Assembly: GCF_900182985.1 (NCBI RefSeq)
Contig: NZ_FXUY01000001.1
Coordinates: 868,001 to 932,000, forward strand
Direction of reading: 5' to 3'
DNA length: 64,000 nt
From: Pseudomonas helmanticensis
GTDB taxonomy: Bacteria > Pseudomonadota > Gammaproteobacteria > Pseudomonadales > Pseudomonadaceae
Below the pieces are notes generated by a model, which worked only from the letters and a program-made list of their open reading frames with translations, made no database searches and was not told the DNA's origin. This document shows, piece after piece, positions 42,020-50,691 of this stretch. How positions within the stretch are numbered: the first letter of the stretch is position 1; every line of letters starts with the position of its first letter. The position numbers and the translations under genes are program-made.

Positions 42020-43021
42020 ATGGACATCGACTGGATTACCTTGCTGTGTGCCGGTGCCCTGGCGTTCTCGGTAATGAATTACGTATTGCTCGACGGCACC
42101 GATCTGGGCGTCGGCGTGCTGATGGGCATGACCCGCGACCCCAAGGAGCGCCGCGCGATGGCGGTGACGATCGTGCCGATCTGGGATGCCAACGAGACGT
42201 GGCTGGTGCTCGGCGGCGGTGGGCTGATGGCGTTGTTTCCGTTGGCGTATGCCGTGCTGCTGCCAGCGGTGTATTGGCCTTTTATCCTGATGTTCCTGGC
42301 GTTGATTGTCCGCGCGGTTGCCCTGGAGTTTCGTGATCACGCCCCCGGCGAAGCCAGCAAACGCGCGGTCGATGGCTTGTTGCTGTGTGGATCGCTGGTC
42401 ACCGGCGTGACGCAGGGCATAGTGCTCGGCACGCTGGTGCAGGGTGTTGCGCATCAGGGCGGGCAATACAGCGGTAATGGCAGCGAATGGCTCAGCCCGT
42501 TCCCGTTGTTCAGCGGAGTGGTGCTGGTTATCGGCTACACCTGGCTCGGCGCATGTTGGCTGCACTGGCGTTGCGTCGGGCAATTGCAACTGCGCTCGGC
42601 ATGGCAAGCGCGAGGACTGGCGGTGGCGACCGTGCTGTTGCTGATTGTGCTGGTCGCCTGGACGGCGACGCTACAGCCGCAATATGCGCAGCGGCTCAGC
42701 GATCCACGCGTGTGGATGTCGGCGGGCGTCGTGCTTGCGGTGTTGTTGACGGTATTTGCCTTGGGGTTTGGCACACGTCAGCATTTCGTGCCGCTGTTCG
42801 CCGCACTCGGCGTGTTCGTGTTGGCTTTTGCCCTGATGCTGGTGGCGCTTTACCCGTTGATTGTCCCACCGGATCTGACCTTGCAGGCGGCAACGTCAAG
42901 CCCCAAAAGCCAGTTGTTCATGCTGATCGGTTTCGCCGTACTGATCCCGGTGACGCTGATTTACAACACCTATGGTTTTCGCGTTTTCAGTGGCAAGGTT
43001 CGAGTAAGCGGGCAGGCGTGA
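42020..43021 (+). CDS. cioB: Cyanide-insensitive (bd-type) quinol oxidase subunit II
   Basis: This is a 333-residue membrane protein with 8-9 helices. It begins MDIDWITLLCAGALAFSVMN and has the family block YVLLDGTDLGVGVL and WDANETWLVLGGGGLMALFP. The helix with YNTYGFRVF is at the C-terminus. It stabilises the haem subunit. It is 12 bp after cioA and clearly co-transcribed. The stop lies 13 bp from the stop of the convergent GGDEF-EAL gene, with no hairpin between. Confidence 0.93.
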   Translation: MDIDWITLLCAGALAFSVMNYVLLDGTDLGVGVLMGMTRDPKERRAMAVTIVPIWDANETWLVLGGGGLMALFPLAYAVLLPAVYWPFILMFLALIVRAVALEFRDHAPGEASKRAVDGLLLCGSLVTGVTQGIVLGTLVQGVAHQGGQYSGNGSEWLSPFPLFSGVVLVIGYTWLGACWLHWRCVGQLQLRSAWQARGLAVATVLLLIVLVAWTATLQPQYAQRLSDPRVWMSAGVVLAVLLTVFALGFGTRQHFVPLFAALGVFVLAFALMLVALYPLIVPPDLTLQAATSSPKSQLFMLIGFAVLIPVTLIYNTYGFRVFSGKVRVSGQA

Positions 43022-43034
43022 CGGGCCAATCGGC

Positions 43035-45647
43035 TCAGGTCACGCGACCTTTCTTGTGCTTGGGCTGCGCGCTTCTCGAGCTTTCCAGCAACTGTGCGAA
43101 CGCGGCCTTGTCGATCGGTCGGCTCATGAAGTAACCCTGCACCTCGTTGCATTGATCCTTGCCGAGAATGTCCAGTTGTTCTTCGGTTTCGACGCCTTCG
43201 GCGGTGACGGTCAGGCCCATGGCTTTGCCCAGCCCGATAATGGCTTGTACCACCGCGCGGTCGTTGCTGCCGCTGCTGATCGAGGCGATGAAGCGCTTGT
43301 CGATCTTGATGCCGTCGAACGGATAAGCGCGCAGATAGCCGAGGGACGAATAGCCCGTGCCGAAGTCATCCATGTTCAGGCGCACGCCGAGCTCCTTGAG
43401 GGCGTTCATGGTGGCCAGCGCACCGTCGGTGTCATTGAGCATGACGTTTTCGGTGATTTCCAGCTCCAGGCGGCTGGCCGGGAAACGTGTTTGCACCAGC
43501 ACTTCGCGAACATCCTCGACCACGTCGCTGACGGCAAACTGTGCGGGCGACAGGTTCACCGAAAGCAGGATATCCGCCGGCCAGGTCAACGCGGTTTCGC
43601 AAGCCTCACGCAGCACCCAACGACCCAGCGGAACGATCAGGTCAGTCTGCTCAGCGAGCGGAATGAACACGTCCGGTGCTAGCAAACCCTGAATCGGATG
43701 CTGCCAGCGCACCAGCGCTTCGACGGATACGATGTGCTTGCCATCAACCTTGTAGCGTGGCTGGTAATGCAGGACGAACTCGTTGTGCGTGAGCGCATGG
43801 CGCAGGTCATCTTCGAGTTGCCGACGGGTCTGGATCTGATCGCTCATGTGCGCTTCGAAATAGCACCAAGTGTTCTTGCCTTCGGATTTGGCCTTGTACA
43901 GCGCGATGTCGGCGTAGCGGATCAGATCGCTGGCGACATAACCGTGGCGGCGGCTGAGGGCGATGCCGATGCTGGCGCCGACGTGCAACGGATGCTGCTC
44001 GAACAGCACCGGTTGATGCAGGCTGCCGATCAGCCGCGTGCAGAACTTGTCGATTTCGTTGTGGCTGTCCATGCCATTGAGCACCACCACGAACTCGTCG
44101 CCGCCCAGACGCGCGACGATGTCGTGTTCGCGGGTGCACTCGCGCAGGCGTGCAGCGACTTCTTGCAGCACTGCGTCGCCGGCGGGATGGCCGAGGGAAT
44201 CGTTGATCGGCTTGAAGTTGTCCAGGTCGATCATCAGCAGCGACAGCGCCGGCGCGTGTTCCTTGAGTAGCAGGGCTTCGTCGAGATAACGCGCGAGTTT
44301 GTTGCGATTGGGCAGGCCGGTCAGGGCGTCGTGCATCGACAGGTGCTGGATCTGGGCGTGGGCGGCGACCTCGTCGGTGATGTCGCTGGCGGTACCGCGA
44401 TAACCGATCACCGCGTCCTTGTCGTAGATCGGCCGGGCCGACAAGCGGCAGTGACGTTGCTGGCCCGATTGATCGCGGTAGGTACAGCGCAGATCGCTGG
44501 CATTGGCTTCTTCGGTCAGTTTGCGCAGCCACAGTTGCAGCGGCGTGGTGTCGCAAAACAGCAACTGACCAATGTCTTGCCCGAGCCACAGGGTTTGCGG
44601 GTAACCGGTCACTTCGCTAAAGCGCGCCGACAGATACGTCAACGCCAAATCGCGGTCGACTTCCCAGATCCAGTCCGAGGCCGCTTCCGCAACGGCGCGA
44701 AATCGTTCTTCACTGGCTTCCAGACCACGGTTGACCGACTCCAGCGCGATGTTGGAGGCCTGCATCACGGCGAAGCTTTTATCGACGTATTGCGAGGAGC
44801 GCAGGGCATGCCGAAAAAAGTAGGTCGTCAACAGCATCAGCACCAACATCGTTGCGCCAAGGGTCGGCAACAACGACCACAACAGTTGCTGCCCCGGGCG
44901 TTCCTGGTCAGCAATGAGGCTGAAACCGGTGCTGTCCAGCGCCACCCGTGGCTGGTCTGGCGCGATGCTTTCATCGGGGGCGAGGGTCAGGTTGCGCAGG
45001 CCATAGCCGCTGCCGATCGCACGCAATTTGGTCGGGGTCAGTTTGTCGACGAACACCAGCACCGAGGTTTTCTGCGGATCGCCCAACGGTCGTTCATCGT
45101 TGGGCAGGATCGCCGCCGCCGAAACCAGCGCTGGCCAGCCTTCGAACAAGGCGTAAACGCTGACGGGTTTGCTCTGGTCGGCCAGCCCGTGCACCTGATC
45201 CACCAGCGCGGCGGCCGGAAGTTGCAAGTACGCAGCGATGTCCGCATCGACTAATTGGCCACGCACCACCGCGTAGCGCGTGCGTTCGCGGTCAAGCACG
45301 AACACGCCGTCATAGCCGTCGCTGGTGAACAGGGTTTTGCCGATATTCTGCTCGGTGTACGCCCAGTTTGTGTCGACCGGATCGCCGAGATGCTCATAGG
45401 CGGTGGTCCAATAAGCGTAGCTGCTGAGGTAGTTTTTCGAGGCGGTGATGCGGTTTTCCAGGGCGCGGGCCGAGTAAAACCGGGTTTCTTCGATTTCTTC
45501 ACGGTCGAGGCGGTTGGCAATGCCGAGCAGAGCGATGGTGGCCGCGATGACCCCGGTGACGAACAACGCGCCGACGGCAAAGGCCAGGCGCCGGGTGACG
45601 GCACCTTGCCGGGGTGGAAGGGGCGCCGCATAGCTGGAAATGTCCAT
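43035..45647 (-). CDS. CHASE4-PAS-GGDEF-EAL cyclic-di-GMP enzyme
   Basis: This is an 870-residue inner-membrane signalling protein. TM1 is near 20-42 (LAFAVGALFVTGVIAATIAL); the periplasmic CHASE4 domain (about 45-265) carries FTSDGYDGVFVLDRE; TM2 is near 270-290. A PAS domain (about 320-440, WIWEVDRDLALTYLS) precedes GGDEF (about 440-600) with intact RLGGDEFVVV. The EAL domain has SVEALVRWQHP, ELEITENV, DDFGTGYSSL, KIDKRFI and AEGVETEEQ, all key residues for phosphodiesterase activity. Both domains look active. ATG 45647 has AAGGA at 7 bp. It may tune biofilm or fimbrial output; no direct link is visible. Confidence 0.93.
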   Translation of the reverse strand: MDISSYAAPLPPRQGAVTRRLAFAVGALFVTGVIAATIALLGIANRLDREEIEETRFYSARALENRITASKNYLSSYAYWTTAYEHLGDPVDTNWAYTEQNIGKTLFTSDGYDGVFVLDRERTRYAVVRGQLVDADIAAYLQLPAAALVDQVHGLADQSKPVSVYALFEGWPALVSAAAILPNDERPLGDPQKTSVLVFVDKLTPTKLRAIGSGYGLRNLTLAPDESIAPDQPRVALDSTGFSLIADQERPGQQLLWSLLPTLGATMLVLMLLTTYFFRHALRSSQYVDKSFAVMQASNIALESVNRGLEASEERFRAVAEAASDWIWEVDRDLALTYLSARFSEVTGYPQTLWLGQDIGQLLFCDTTPLQLWLRKLTEEANASDLRCTYRDQSGQQRHCRLSARPIYDKDAVIGYRGTASDITDEVAAHAQIQHLSMHDALTGLPNRNKLARYLDEALLLKEHAPALSLLMIDLDNFKPINDSLGHPAGDAVLQEVAARLRECTREHDIVARLGGDEFVVVLNGMDSHNEIDKFCTRLIGSLHQPVLFEQHPLHVGASIGIALSRRHGYVASDLIRYADIALYKAKSEGKNTWCYFEAHMSDQIQTRRQLEDDLRHALTHNEFVLHYQPRYKVDGKHIVSVEALVRWQHPIQGLLAPDVFIPLAEQTDLIVPLGRWVLREACETALTWPADILLSVNLSPAQFAVSDVVEDVREVLVQTRFPASRLELEITENVMLNDTDGALATMNALKELGVRLNMDDFGTGYSSLGYLRAYPFDGIKIDKRFIASISSGSNDRAVVQAIIGLGKAMGLTVTAEGVETEEQLDILGKDQCNEVQGYFMSRPIDKAAFAQLLESSRSAQPKHKKGRVT

Positions 45648-45869
45648 GTGCTCGTCCTTGATCCGCTGTCTGTTGAATCTAGAACCATGGCGTGGGTGCA
45701 ATGTTCCGATTCTTCTGCGCGACTGCCCTCAAAAGCGTAGTGAACCCGCTGCAATTTGCCCGTCAAAGGGGCAGTTGCCGATCAGCGGTGAATCCCGAAA
45801 GCACAAGACTTCCCGCTGAAAAACCGGATAATGGCGGCCATTCGTTTAGCCGTATTCTGGTAATCCCGC

Positions 45870-48068
45870 ATGGAAATCAAGGTCAACTTTCTCGACAACC
45901 TTCGACTTGAAGCCAAGTTCGACGACTTCACGGTGATCGCCGATCAGCCCATTCGCTACAAGGGTGATGGCTCGGCACCGGGGCCGTTCGACTACTTCCT
46001 CGCGTCGTCGGCCTTGTGCGCGGCTTACTTTGTGAAGTTGTACTGCGACACCCGCAACATCCCCACGGAAAACATTCGCCTGTCGCAGAACAACATCGTC
46101 GACCCGGAAAACCGCTACAACCAGATCTTCAAGATCCAGGTCGAGTTGCCGGCCGACATTTCCGACAAGGATCGCCAAGGCATCCTTCGCTCGATCGACC
46201 GCTGCACGGTGAAGAAGGTCGTGCAGACCGGCCCGGAATTCATCATCGAAGAAGTCGACAACCTCGACGCCGATGCGCAGGCTTTGTTGATGCCGGCCTC
46301 CGGCTCCGATGCGGGCACTTATATTGCCGGCAAGGACCTGCCGCTAGAGCAGACCATCGCCAACATGTCGGGGATTCTCGCCGACCTGGGCATGAAGATT
46401 GAAATCGCCTCGTGGCGCAACATCGTACCCAACGTCTGGTCGCTGCACATTCGCGACGCGCATTCGCCGATGTGTTTCACCAACGGCAAGGGCGCGACCA
46501 AAGAGGGCGCACTGGCCTCGGCACTGGGCGAATTCATCGAGCGCCTGAACTGCAACTTCTTCTACAACGACCAGTTCTGGGGCGAAGAGATCGCCAACGC
46601 CGAGTTCGTCCATTACCCGGACGAACAATGGTTCAAGCCTGGCCCGAAAGACGAGTTGCCGACTGAAATTCTCGACGAGTACACACTGAAGATTTACAAC
46701 CGCGACGGCGAGCTGCGCGGCTCGAACCTGTTCGACACCAACTCCGGCAACACTCAGCGCGGCATCTGCTCGCTGCCGTTTGTGCGCCAGTCGGACAATG
46801 AAGTGGTGTACTTCCCGTCCAACCTCATCGAAAACCTCTACCTGAGCAACGGCATGAGCGCCGGCAATACCTTGGCCGAAGCGCAGGTGCAGTGCCTGTC
46901 GGAAATCTTCGAACGCGCGGTCAAACGCGAAATCCTCGAAGGCGAAATGGCCTTGCCGGATGTGCCGCAAGCAGTGCTGGAGAAATACCCGAGCATCCTC
47001 GCCGGCATCAAAGGCCTGGAAGAGCAGGGCTTCCCGGTGCTGGTCAAGGACGCGTCGCTGGGCGGCGAATTCCCGGTAATGTGCGTGACCCTGATGAACC
47101 CGCGCACCGGCGGCGTGTTCGCCTCGTTCGGCGCGCACCCGAGCCTGGAAGTGGCGCTGGAACGCAGCCTCACCGAATTGCTTCAGGGCCGCAGTTTCGA
47201 AGGCCTCAACGACTTGCCGCAGCCGACCTTCTCCGGTCAGGCCGTCACCGAGCCGAACAACTTTGTCGAGCACTTCATCGACTCCAGCGGTGTGGTGTCG
47301 TGGCGTTTCTTCAGCGACAAGGCGGATTTCGAATTCGTCGAGTGGGACTTCTCAGGCGAGGGCGAAAACTCCAACGCCGAAGAGGCCGCGACCCTGTTTG
47401 GCATCCTTGAAGACATGGGCAAGGAAGTCTACATGGCGGTCTACGAGCACATCGGTGCCAAGGCCTGCCGGATTCTGGTGCCGGACTACTCGGAGATCTA
47501 CCCGGTCGAAGACCTGATCTGGGACAACACCAACAAAGCCCTGCAATTTCGTGCCGACATCCTCAATCTGCACACCCTGAGCAAGGTCGGCCTGCGCAAC
47601 CTCGCCCAAGGCCTGGAAAACAGCGAGCAGGACGACTACACCGAAATCACCACGCTGATCGGCATCGAGTTCGACGACAACACGCCGTGGGGCAAGCTGA
47701 CCATTCTCGAACTGCGCCTGCTGATCTGTCTGGCCCTGCAAAAGTACGAGCAGGCCAAGGATCTGGTCGAAGCCTTCCTGCAATACAACGACAACACCGT
47801 CGAGCGCGGCTTGTTCTATCAAGCGGTCAACGTGGTGCTGGAGATGGAGCTGGACGAGGATCTGCAGCTGGAAGACTACGAAGCCAACTTCCGCCGCATG
47901 TTCGGCAACGAGCGCATGGACGCGGCGATTGGCTCGGTGAACGGCAGCGTACGCTTCTACGGCCTGACGCCGACCAGCCTGAAGCTGGAAGGTCTGGACC
48001 GGCATCTGCGCCTGATCGAGAGCTACAAGAAGCTGCACACGGCGCGGGCCGGTTTTACCGCCCGATAA
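45870..48068 (+). CDS. ycaO: OsmC-YcaO fusion protein
   Basis: It has 732 residues. The N-terminal about 130 are an OsmC-like domain with its two Cys (SSALCAAYFVKLYCD region, and DRCTVKK) in the peroxiredoxin-like positions. The rest is a YcaO domain, an ATP-dependent enzyme fold: GKGATKEGALASALGEFIER and CLSEIFERAVKRE carry the ATP/metal acidic residues. E. coli YcaO is tied to beta-methylthiolation of ribosomal protein S12 with RimO. The fusion couples a thiol-active domain to this function. A bidirectional terminator follows the gene. Confidence 0.88.
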   Translation: MEIKVNFLDNLRLEAKFDDFTVIADQPIRYKGDGSAPGPFDYFLASSALCAAYFVKLYCDTRNIPTENIRLSQNNIVDPENRYNQIFKIQVELPADISDKDRQGILRSIDRCTVKKVVQTGPEFIIEEVDNLDADAQALLMPASGSDAGTYIAGKDLPLEQTIANMSGILADLGMKIEIASWRNIVPNVWSLHIRDAHSPMCFTNGKGATKEGALASALGEFIERLNCNFFYNDQFWGEEIANAEFVHYPDEQWFKPGPKDELPTEILDEYTLKIYNRDGELRGSNLFDTNSGNTQRGICSLPFVRQSDNEVVYFPSNLIENLYLSNGMSAGNTLAEAQVQCLSEIFERAVKREILEGEMALPDVPQAVLEKYPSILAGIKGLEEQGFPVLVKDASLGGEFPVMCVTLMNPRTGGVFASFGAHPSLEVALERSLTELLQGRSFEGLNDLPQPTFSGQAVTEPNNFVEHFIDSSGVVSWRFFSDKADFEFVEWDFSGEGENSNAEEAATLFGILEDMGKEVYMAVYEHIGAKACRILVPDYSEIYPVEDLIWDNTNKALQFRADILNLHTLSKVGLRNLAQGLENSEQDDYTEITTLIGIEFDDNTPWGKLTILELRLLICLALQKYEQAKDLVEAFLQYNDNTVERGLFYQAVNVVLEMELDEDLQLEDYEANFRRMFGNERMDAAIGSVNGSVRFYGLTPTSLKLEGLDRHLRLIESYKKLHTARAGFTAR

Positions 48069-48072
48069 AATC

Positions 48073-48109
48073 AAAACCCGTGGTGAAGAATGTCTTCATC
48101 ACGGGTTTT
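48073..48109. terminator. Bidirectional terminator
   Basis: AAAACCCGTGGTGAAGA and TCTTCATCACGGGTTTT pair fully except for one G:U, leaving a 3-nt loop, with A and T runs on both sides. It lies between the convergent YcaO and AraC genes. Confidence 0.9.
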
Positions 48110-48113
48110 GCGT

Positions 48114-48983
48114 TTACTGCAACGGCACGTAGATATCCGTTTGCCATTGCTCTTGCGGCGTCTCGGGATAGACGCTCAGGTAATGGAAAAACAGTGGCTG
48201 ATCCCTGAGTTCCTCGCCACTGGCGGGTAACCAGTCACGGTAGATCGGATAGATCGATTCGCCGATGTGATCCGGTGAACCAGTGTGTCGCACCACCACG
48301 TAACGTCCTGCGGCGATGACGCGTTCGTGTACACCGAATTCGTTGGGCGCTACCGCCTCGTCAATTTCGCCGCACACGGCAAAACGGAAATCCTGCGCAG
48401 GCGTGGTGTCCGGGTTGCCATAGGGAATCCCGAACGTCCGGCTCGTCGCCACCGGTGATTGGCCGCTGTGCATTCGCCACTCGATGAATGTGCGCACGCT
48501 TTCGTTGACCAGTCCTGGTGGGCCGTGGTGTTCCAGCGCGGCGACTCTGACGCTGGCGAAGTCGACGATTCTTGTTTGCATGATGACGCTCCTGGAAAAA
48601 TGAGGAATAGCGAACACCGCATTCCAGTGCTGCCAGTTGGCGGCCTTCCTGAACGTACTCGGCGCCATGCCAAAGTCGCGCTTGAACGCTCGGCTGAAAG
48701 ACTCCGGGCTGTCGAAACCGGCGTCGGCTGCGGCATCCAGTATCGAATATGGCCCCCTCGCACTCAGCCGGTGCGCCGCCCGGCGCAAGCGCATCAACTG
48801 CACGTAACGCGAAACCGGTACGCCGACAAAGGCACTGAACTGCCGATGGAAGTGAAACGCCGAAAAGTTCGCCACCTGACTCAATGCGTGGATCGACAAG
48901 TCACCTTCCAGATGGGCCTCGATATAGGCAAGTACCGCGTTGAATCGCTGGGTGTAGGCGACTGGGGTCGGCAGTTCGGACAC
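48114..48983 (-). CDS. AraC-family regulator with GyrI-like effector domain
   Basis: This is a 289-residue regulator. The AraC DNA-binding domain is N-terminal (about 8-110): LSIHALSQVANFSAFHFHRQ and ILDAAADAGFDSPESFSRAF. The C-terminal GyrI-like domain (about 135-289) is a small-molecule binding fold (RIVDFASVRVAALEHHGPPG, then AGRYVVVRHTGSPDHIGESI). This is the Rob/SoxS-GyrI architecture linked to drug responses. The ligand is unknown. The gene converges on ycaO. Confidence 0.9.
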   Translation of the reverse strand: MSELPTPVAYTQRFNAVLAYIEAHLEGDLSIHALSQVANFSAFHFHRQFSAFVGVPVSRYVQLMRLRRAAHRLSARGPYSILDAAADAGFDSPESFSRAFKRDFGMAPSTFRKAANWQHWNAVFAIPHFSRSVIMQTRIVDFASVRVAALEHHGPPGLVNESVRTFIEWRMHSGQSPVATSRTFGIPYGNPDTTPAQDFRFAVCGEIDEAVAPNEFGVHERVIAAGRYVVVRHTGSPDHIGESIYPIYRDWLPASGEELRDQPLFFHYLSVYPETPQEQWQTDIYVPLQ

Positions 48984-49142
48984 TGGCTGATGTCTCCTTG
49001 GAATGCGGTCTGCAAAGCATCGGCGAAAGCGCCGGGATGGCGCCTAGCCGGGTTTGCTCAAATGTGGCATAAGTCCCGGCCAGCGCACATCAGCGTGCAC
49101 CGCGTTTGCATGGAATAACCATTACGTCATGGAGATACCCGG

Positions 49143-49583
49143 ATGGCGGAAAAAATCGTCAAGTCCAAACTGGTCAACTTTCTGGTGGCCGACGTTGAAG
49201 TCAATTACGAAGAGGTCGGCAATTTCTACGACAGCGTCGGCGCCGGCAATGTGAACGTGCTGGCTGGAGTGATGGAAGCGTTCCAGCAAGCCTACGGCGG
49301 CCTGTGGGTCGGCGGCAGCATGCAATTGACCAAAACCGCGTTGCACCTCAACGCCAATGCCATGAACCGCTTGGTGCAGGACGGCACGCTGGACATCGAG
49401 ATTCCGCTCGGCATGATCAAAAGCGTGTGCATCGACGGCGGTTTCATCACCCGGATCATCCGCCTGGATACCGATGCCGGGTGCGTGATGTTTCGTTGTT
49501 TTGGCGCTAAGGAAGTGGTCGCCCTGATCGAGAAGATGATCGTGCCGCGTGTTTCGTTGGCGGTGCTCAAGCGGGTTTTGTAA
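49143..49583 (+). CDS. Conserved hypothetical protein, GRAM/PH-like
   Basis: This is a 146-residue cytosolic protein. The C-terminal half (TKTALHLNANAMNRLV...IEIPLGMIKSVCIDGGFITR) resembles the GRAM/PH-like pattern where a strand-rich domain ends with an isoleucine-rich IIRLDTDAG segment. The N-terminus is charged. No enzyme motif is seen. A GAGATACCCGG sequence stands before the ATG. It lies 55 bp upstream of mug. Confidence 0.6.
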   Translation: MAEKIVKSKLVNFLVADVEVNYEEVGNFYDSVGAGNVNVLAGVMEAFQQAYGGLWVGGSMQLTKTALHLNANAMNRLVQDGTLDIEIPLGMIKSVCIDGGFITRIIRLDTDAGCVMFRCFGAKEVVALIEKMIVPRVSLAVLKRVL

Positions 49584-49638
49584 GTTTGATTTGACGCGGT
49601 TCATGGCGCTCGAATCGCGTTTCAGGGTAGGTGATCGA

Positions 49639-50157
49639 ATGGCAGGCGAAGGACTCGAAGACATCCTCGCAGAGAATCTCGCAGTGGTTTTCTGCGGGAT
49701 CAACCCGGGGCTGCTGGCGGCGGCTCAGGGGCATCACTTTGTCGGGCGTGGTAATCGCTTCTGGCGCACTTTGCATCTGGCCGGGTTTACCCCGCATGAA
49801 GTGGCGGCGAAGCAGGATCGTTCGATCCTGCAATACGGTTGTGGCCTGACGGCGGTGGTCGACCGGCCAACCGCGCGCGCGGATCAGTTGTCGCTGGCGG
49901 AATTCAGCGCGGCGGCGGAAGCTTTCGAGGACAAGATCCGCCAGCATGGGCCACGCTACGTGGCGTTTCTCGGCAAGGTGGCGTATGCCGCGCTGTCGGG
50001 CCAGAAGCACGTCGCGTGGGGGTTGCAGACGCACACCTTCGGTAACGCGGCGGTTTGGGTGCTGCCCAACCCGAGCGGGCGCAATCTTGCGTTTACGCAG
50101 GAGCAATTGGTGGCGGCGTACCGGCAACTGCGGCTGGCCAGTTCCGCTGTGCAGTGA
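49639..50157 (+). CDS. mug: G/U mismatch-specific DNA glycosylase
   Basis: This 172-residue monofunctional uracil/ethenocytosine glycosylase excises U from G:U pairs. The active-site motif is VVFCGINPGLLAA, where Asn replaces the Asp of other UDGs, and the second motif is VLPNPSGRNLAF. FVGRGNRFWRTLHLAGF is family-typical. ATG 49639 with AGGTG at 6 bp matches the family start; the frame further upstream overlaps the previous gene. Confidence 0.92.
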   Translation: MAGEGLEDILAENLAVVFCGINPGLLAAAQGHHFVGRGNRFWRTLHLAGFTPHEVAAKQDRSILQYGCGLTAVVDRPTARADQLSLAEFSAAAEAFEDKIRQHGPRYVAFLGKVAYAALSGQKHVAWGLQTHTFGNAAVWVLPNPSGRNLAFTQEQLVAAYRQLRLASSAVQ

Positions 50158-50447
50158 CCTGGCCCTGGGCGCGGCAATTTTTTCTCACCAGCCAGAATTG
50201 ATGCAGTCGACGCTGCGCCGCAGGTCGCTACCATCCAGGCAGCGGTGGCGCTCAATACAGCGCAATGAGTGGCTGATTTCGCCACCATCGAGCCGACAAA
50301 ATGGCCCCGGGAACGGCTTTACGTTCCCGAAAAATAATAACTGGCTGTTTTAAAACAAATTTTTTTTCATTCAGGGCTTCACAGATGGAAGGAATGTTGG
50401 TAAATTGCCGCGCATTCGCACACAGACAGATACACAGTGTGAGATAC

Positions 50448-50522
50448 AGGGGCGTCGCCAAGCGGTAAGGCAGCAGGTTTTGATCCTGCCATGCGTTGGT
50501 TCAAATCCAGCCGCCCCTGCCA
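50448..50522 (+). tRNA. tRNA-Gln (anticodon TTG)
   Basis: 75 nt cloverleaf: acceptor AGGGGCG pairs with CGCCCCT, the anticodon stem CAGG/CCTG encloses TTTTGAT with anticodon TTG, the T loop is GTTCAAATC, and the CCA end is encoded at 50520-50522. An intrinsic terminator follows at once. Confidence 0.97.
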
Positions 50523-50530
50523 TATTCAAG

Positions 50531-50563
50531 AAAACGCCAGTTCGCGAGAACTGGCGTTTTTTT
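50531..50563 (+). terminator. Intrinsic terminator of tRNA-Gln
   Basis: AAAACGCCAGTTC and GAACTGGCGTTTT stem followed by TTT, 8 nt after the CCA. Confidence 0.9.
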
Positions 50564-50600
50564 ATGCCTGCGATTTGTACGATGCTGAATCTACCGTCGT

Positions 50601-50668
50601 GATCGCGAGCACGGCTCACTCCTGCATGAGGACGCGTTCCAACTGCAGGAGTGAGCCTGCTCGCGATA
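50601..50668. repeat. REP pair (GAGTGAGCCTGC type), degenerate
   Basis: The left arm GATCGCGAGCACGGCTCACT has CACGG where the right arm predicts CAGG. The right arm AGGAGTGAGCCTGCTCGCGA is canonical. It lies between tRNA-Gln and the convergent HoxX-like gene. Confidence 0.85.
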
Positions 50669-50691
50669 GCTCCAGCCCATTCACCGTCGAT

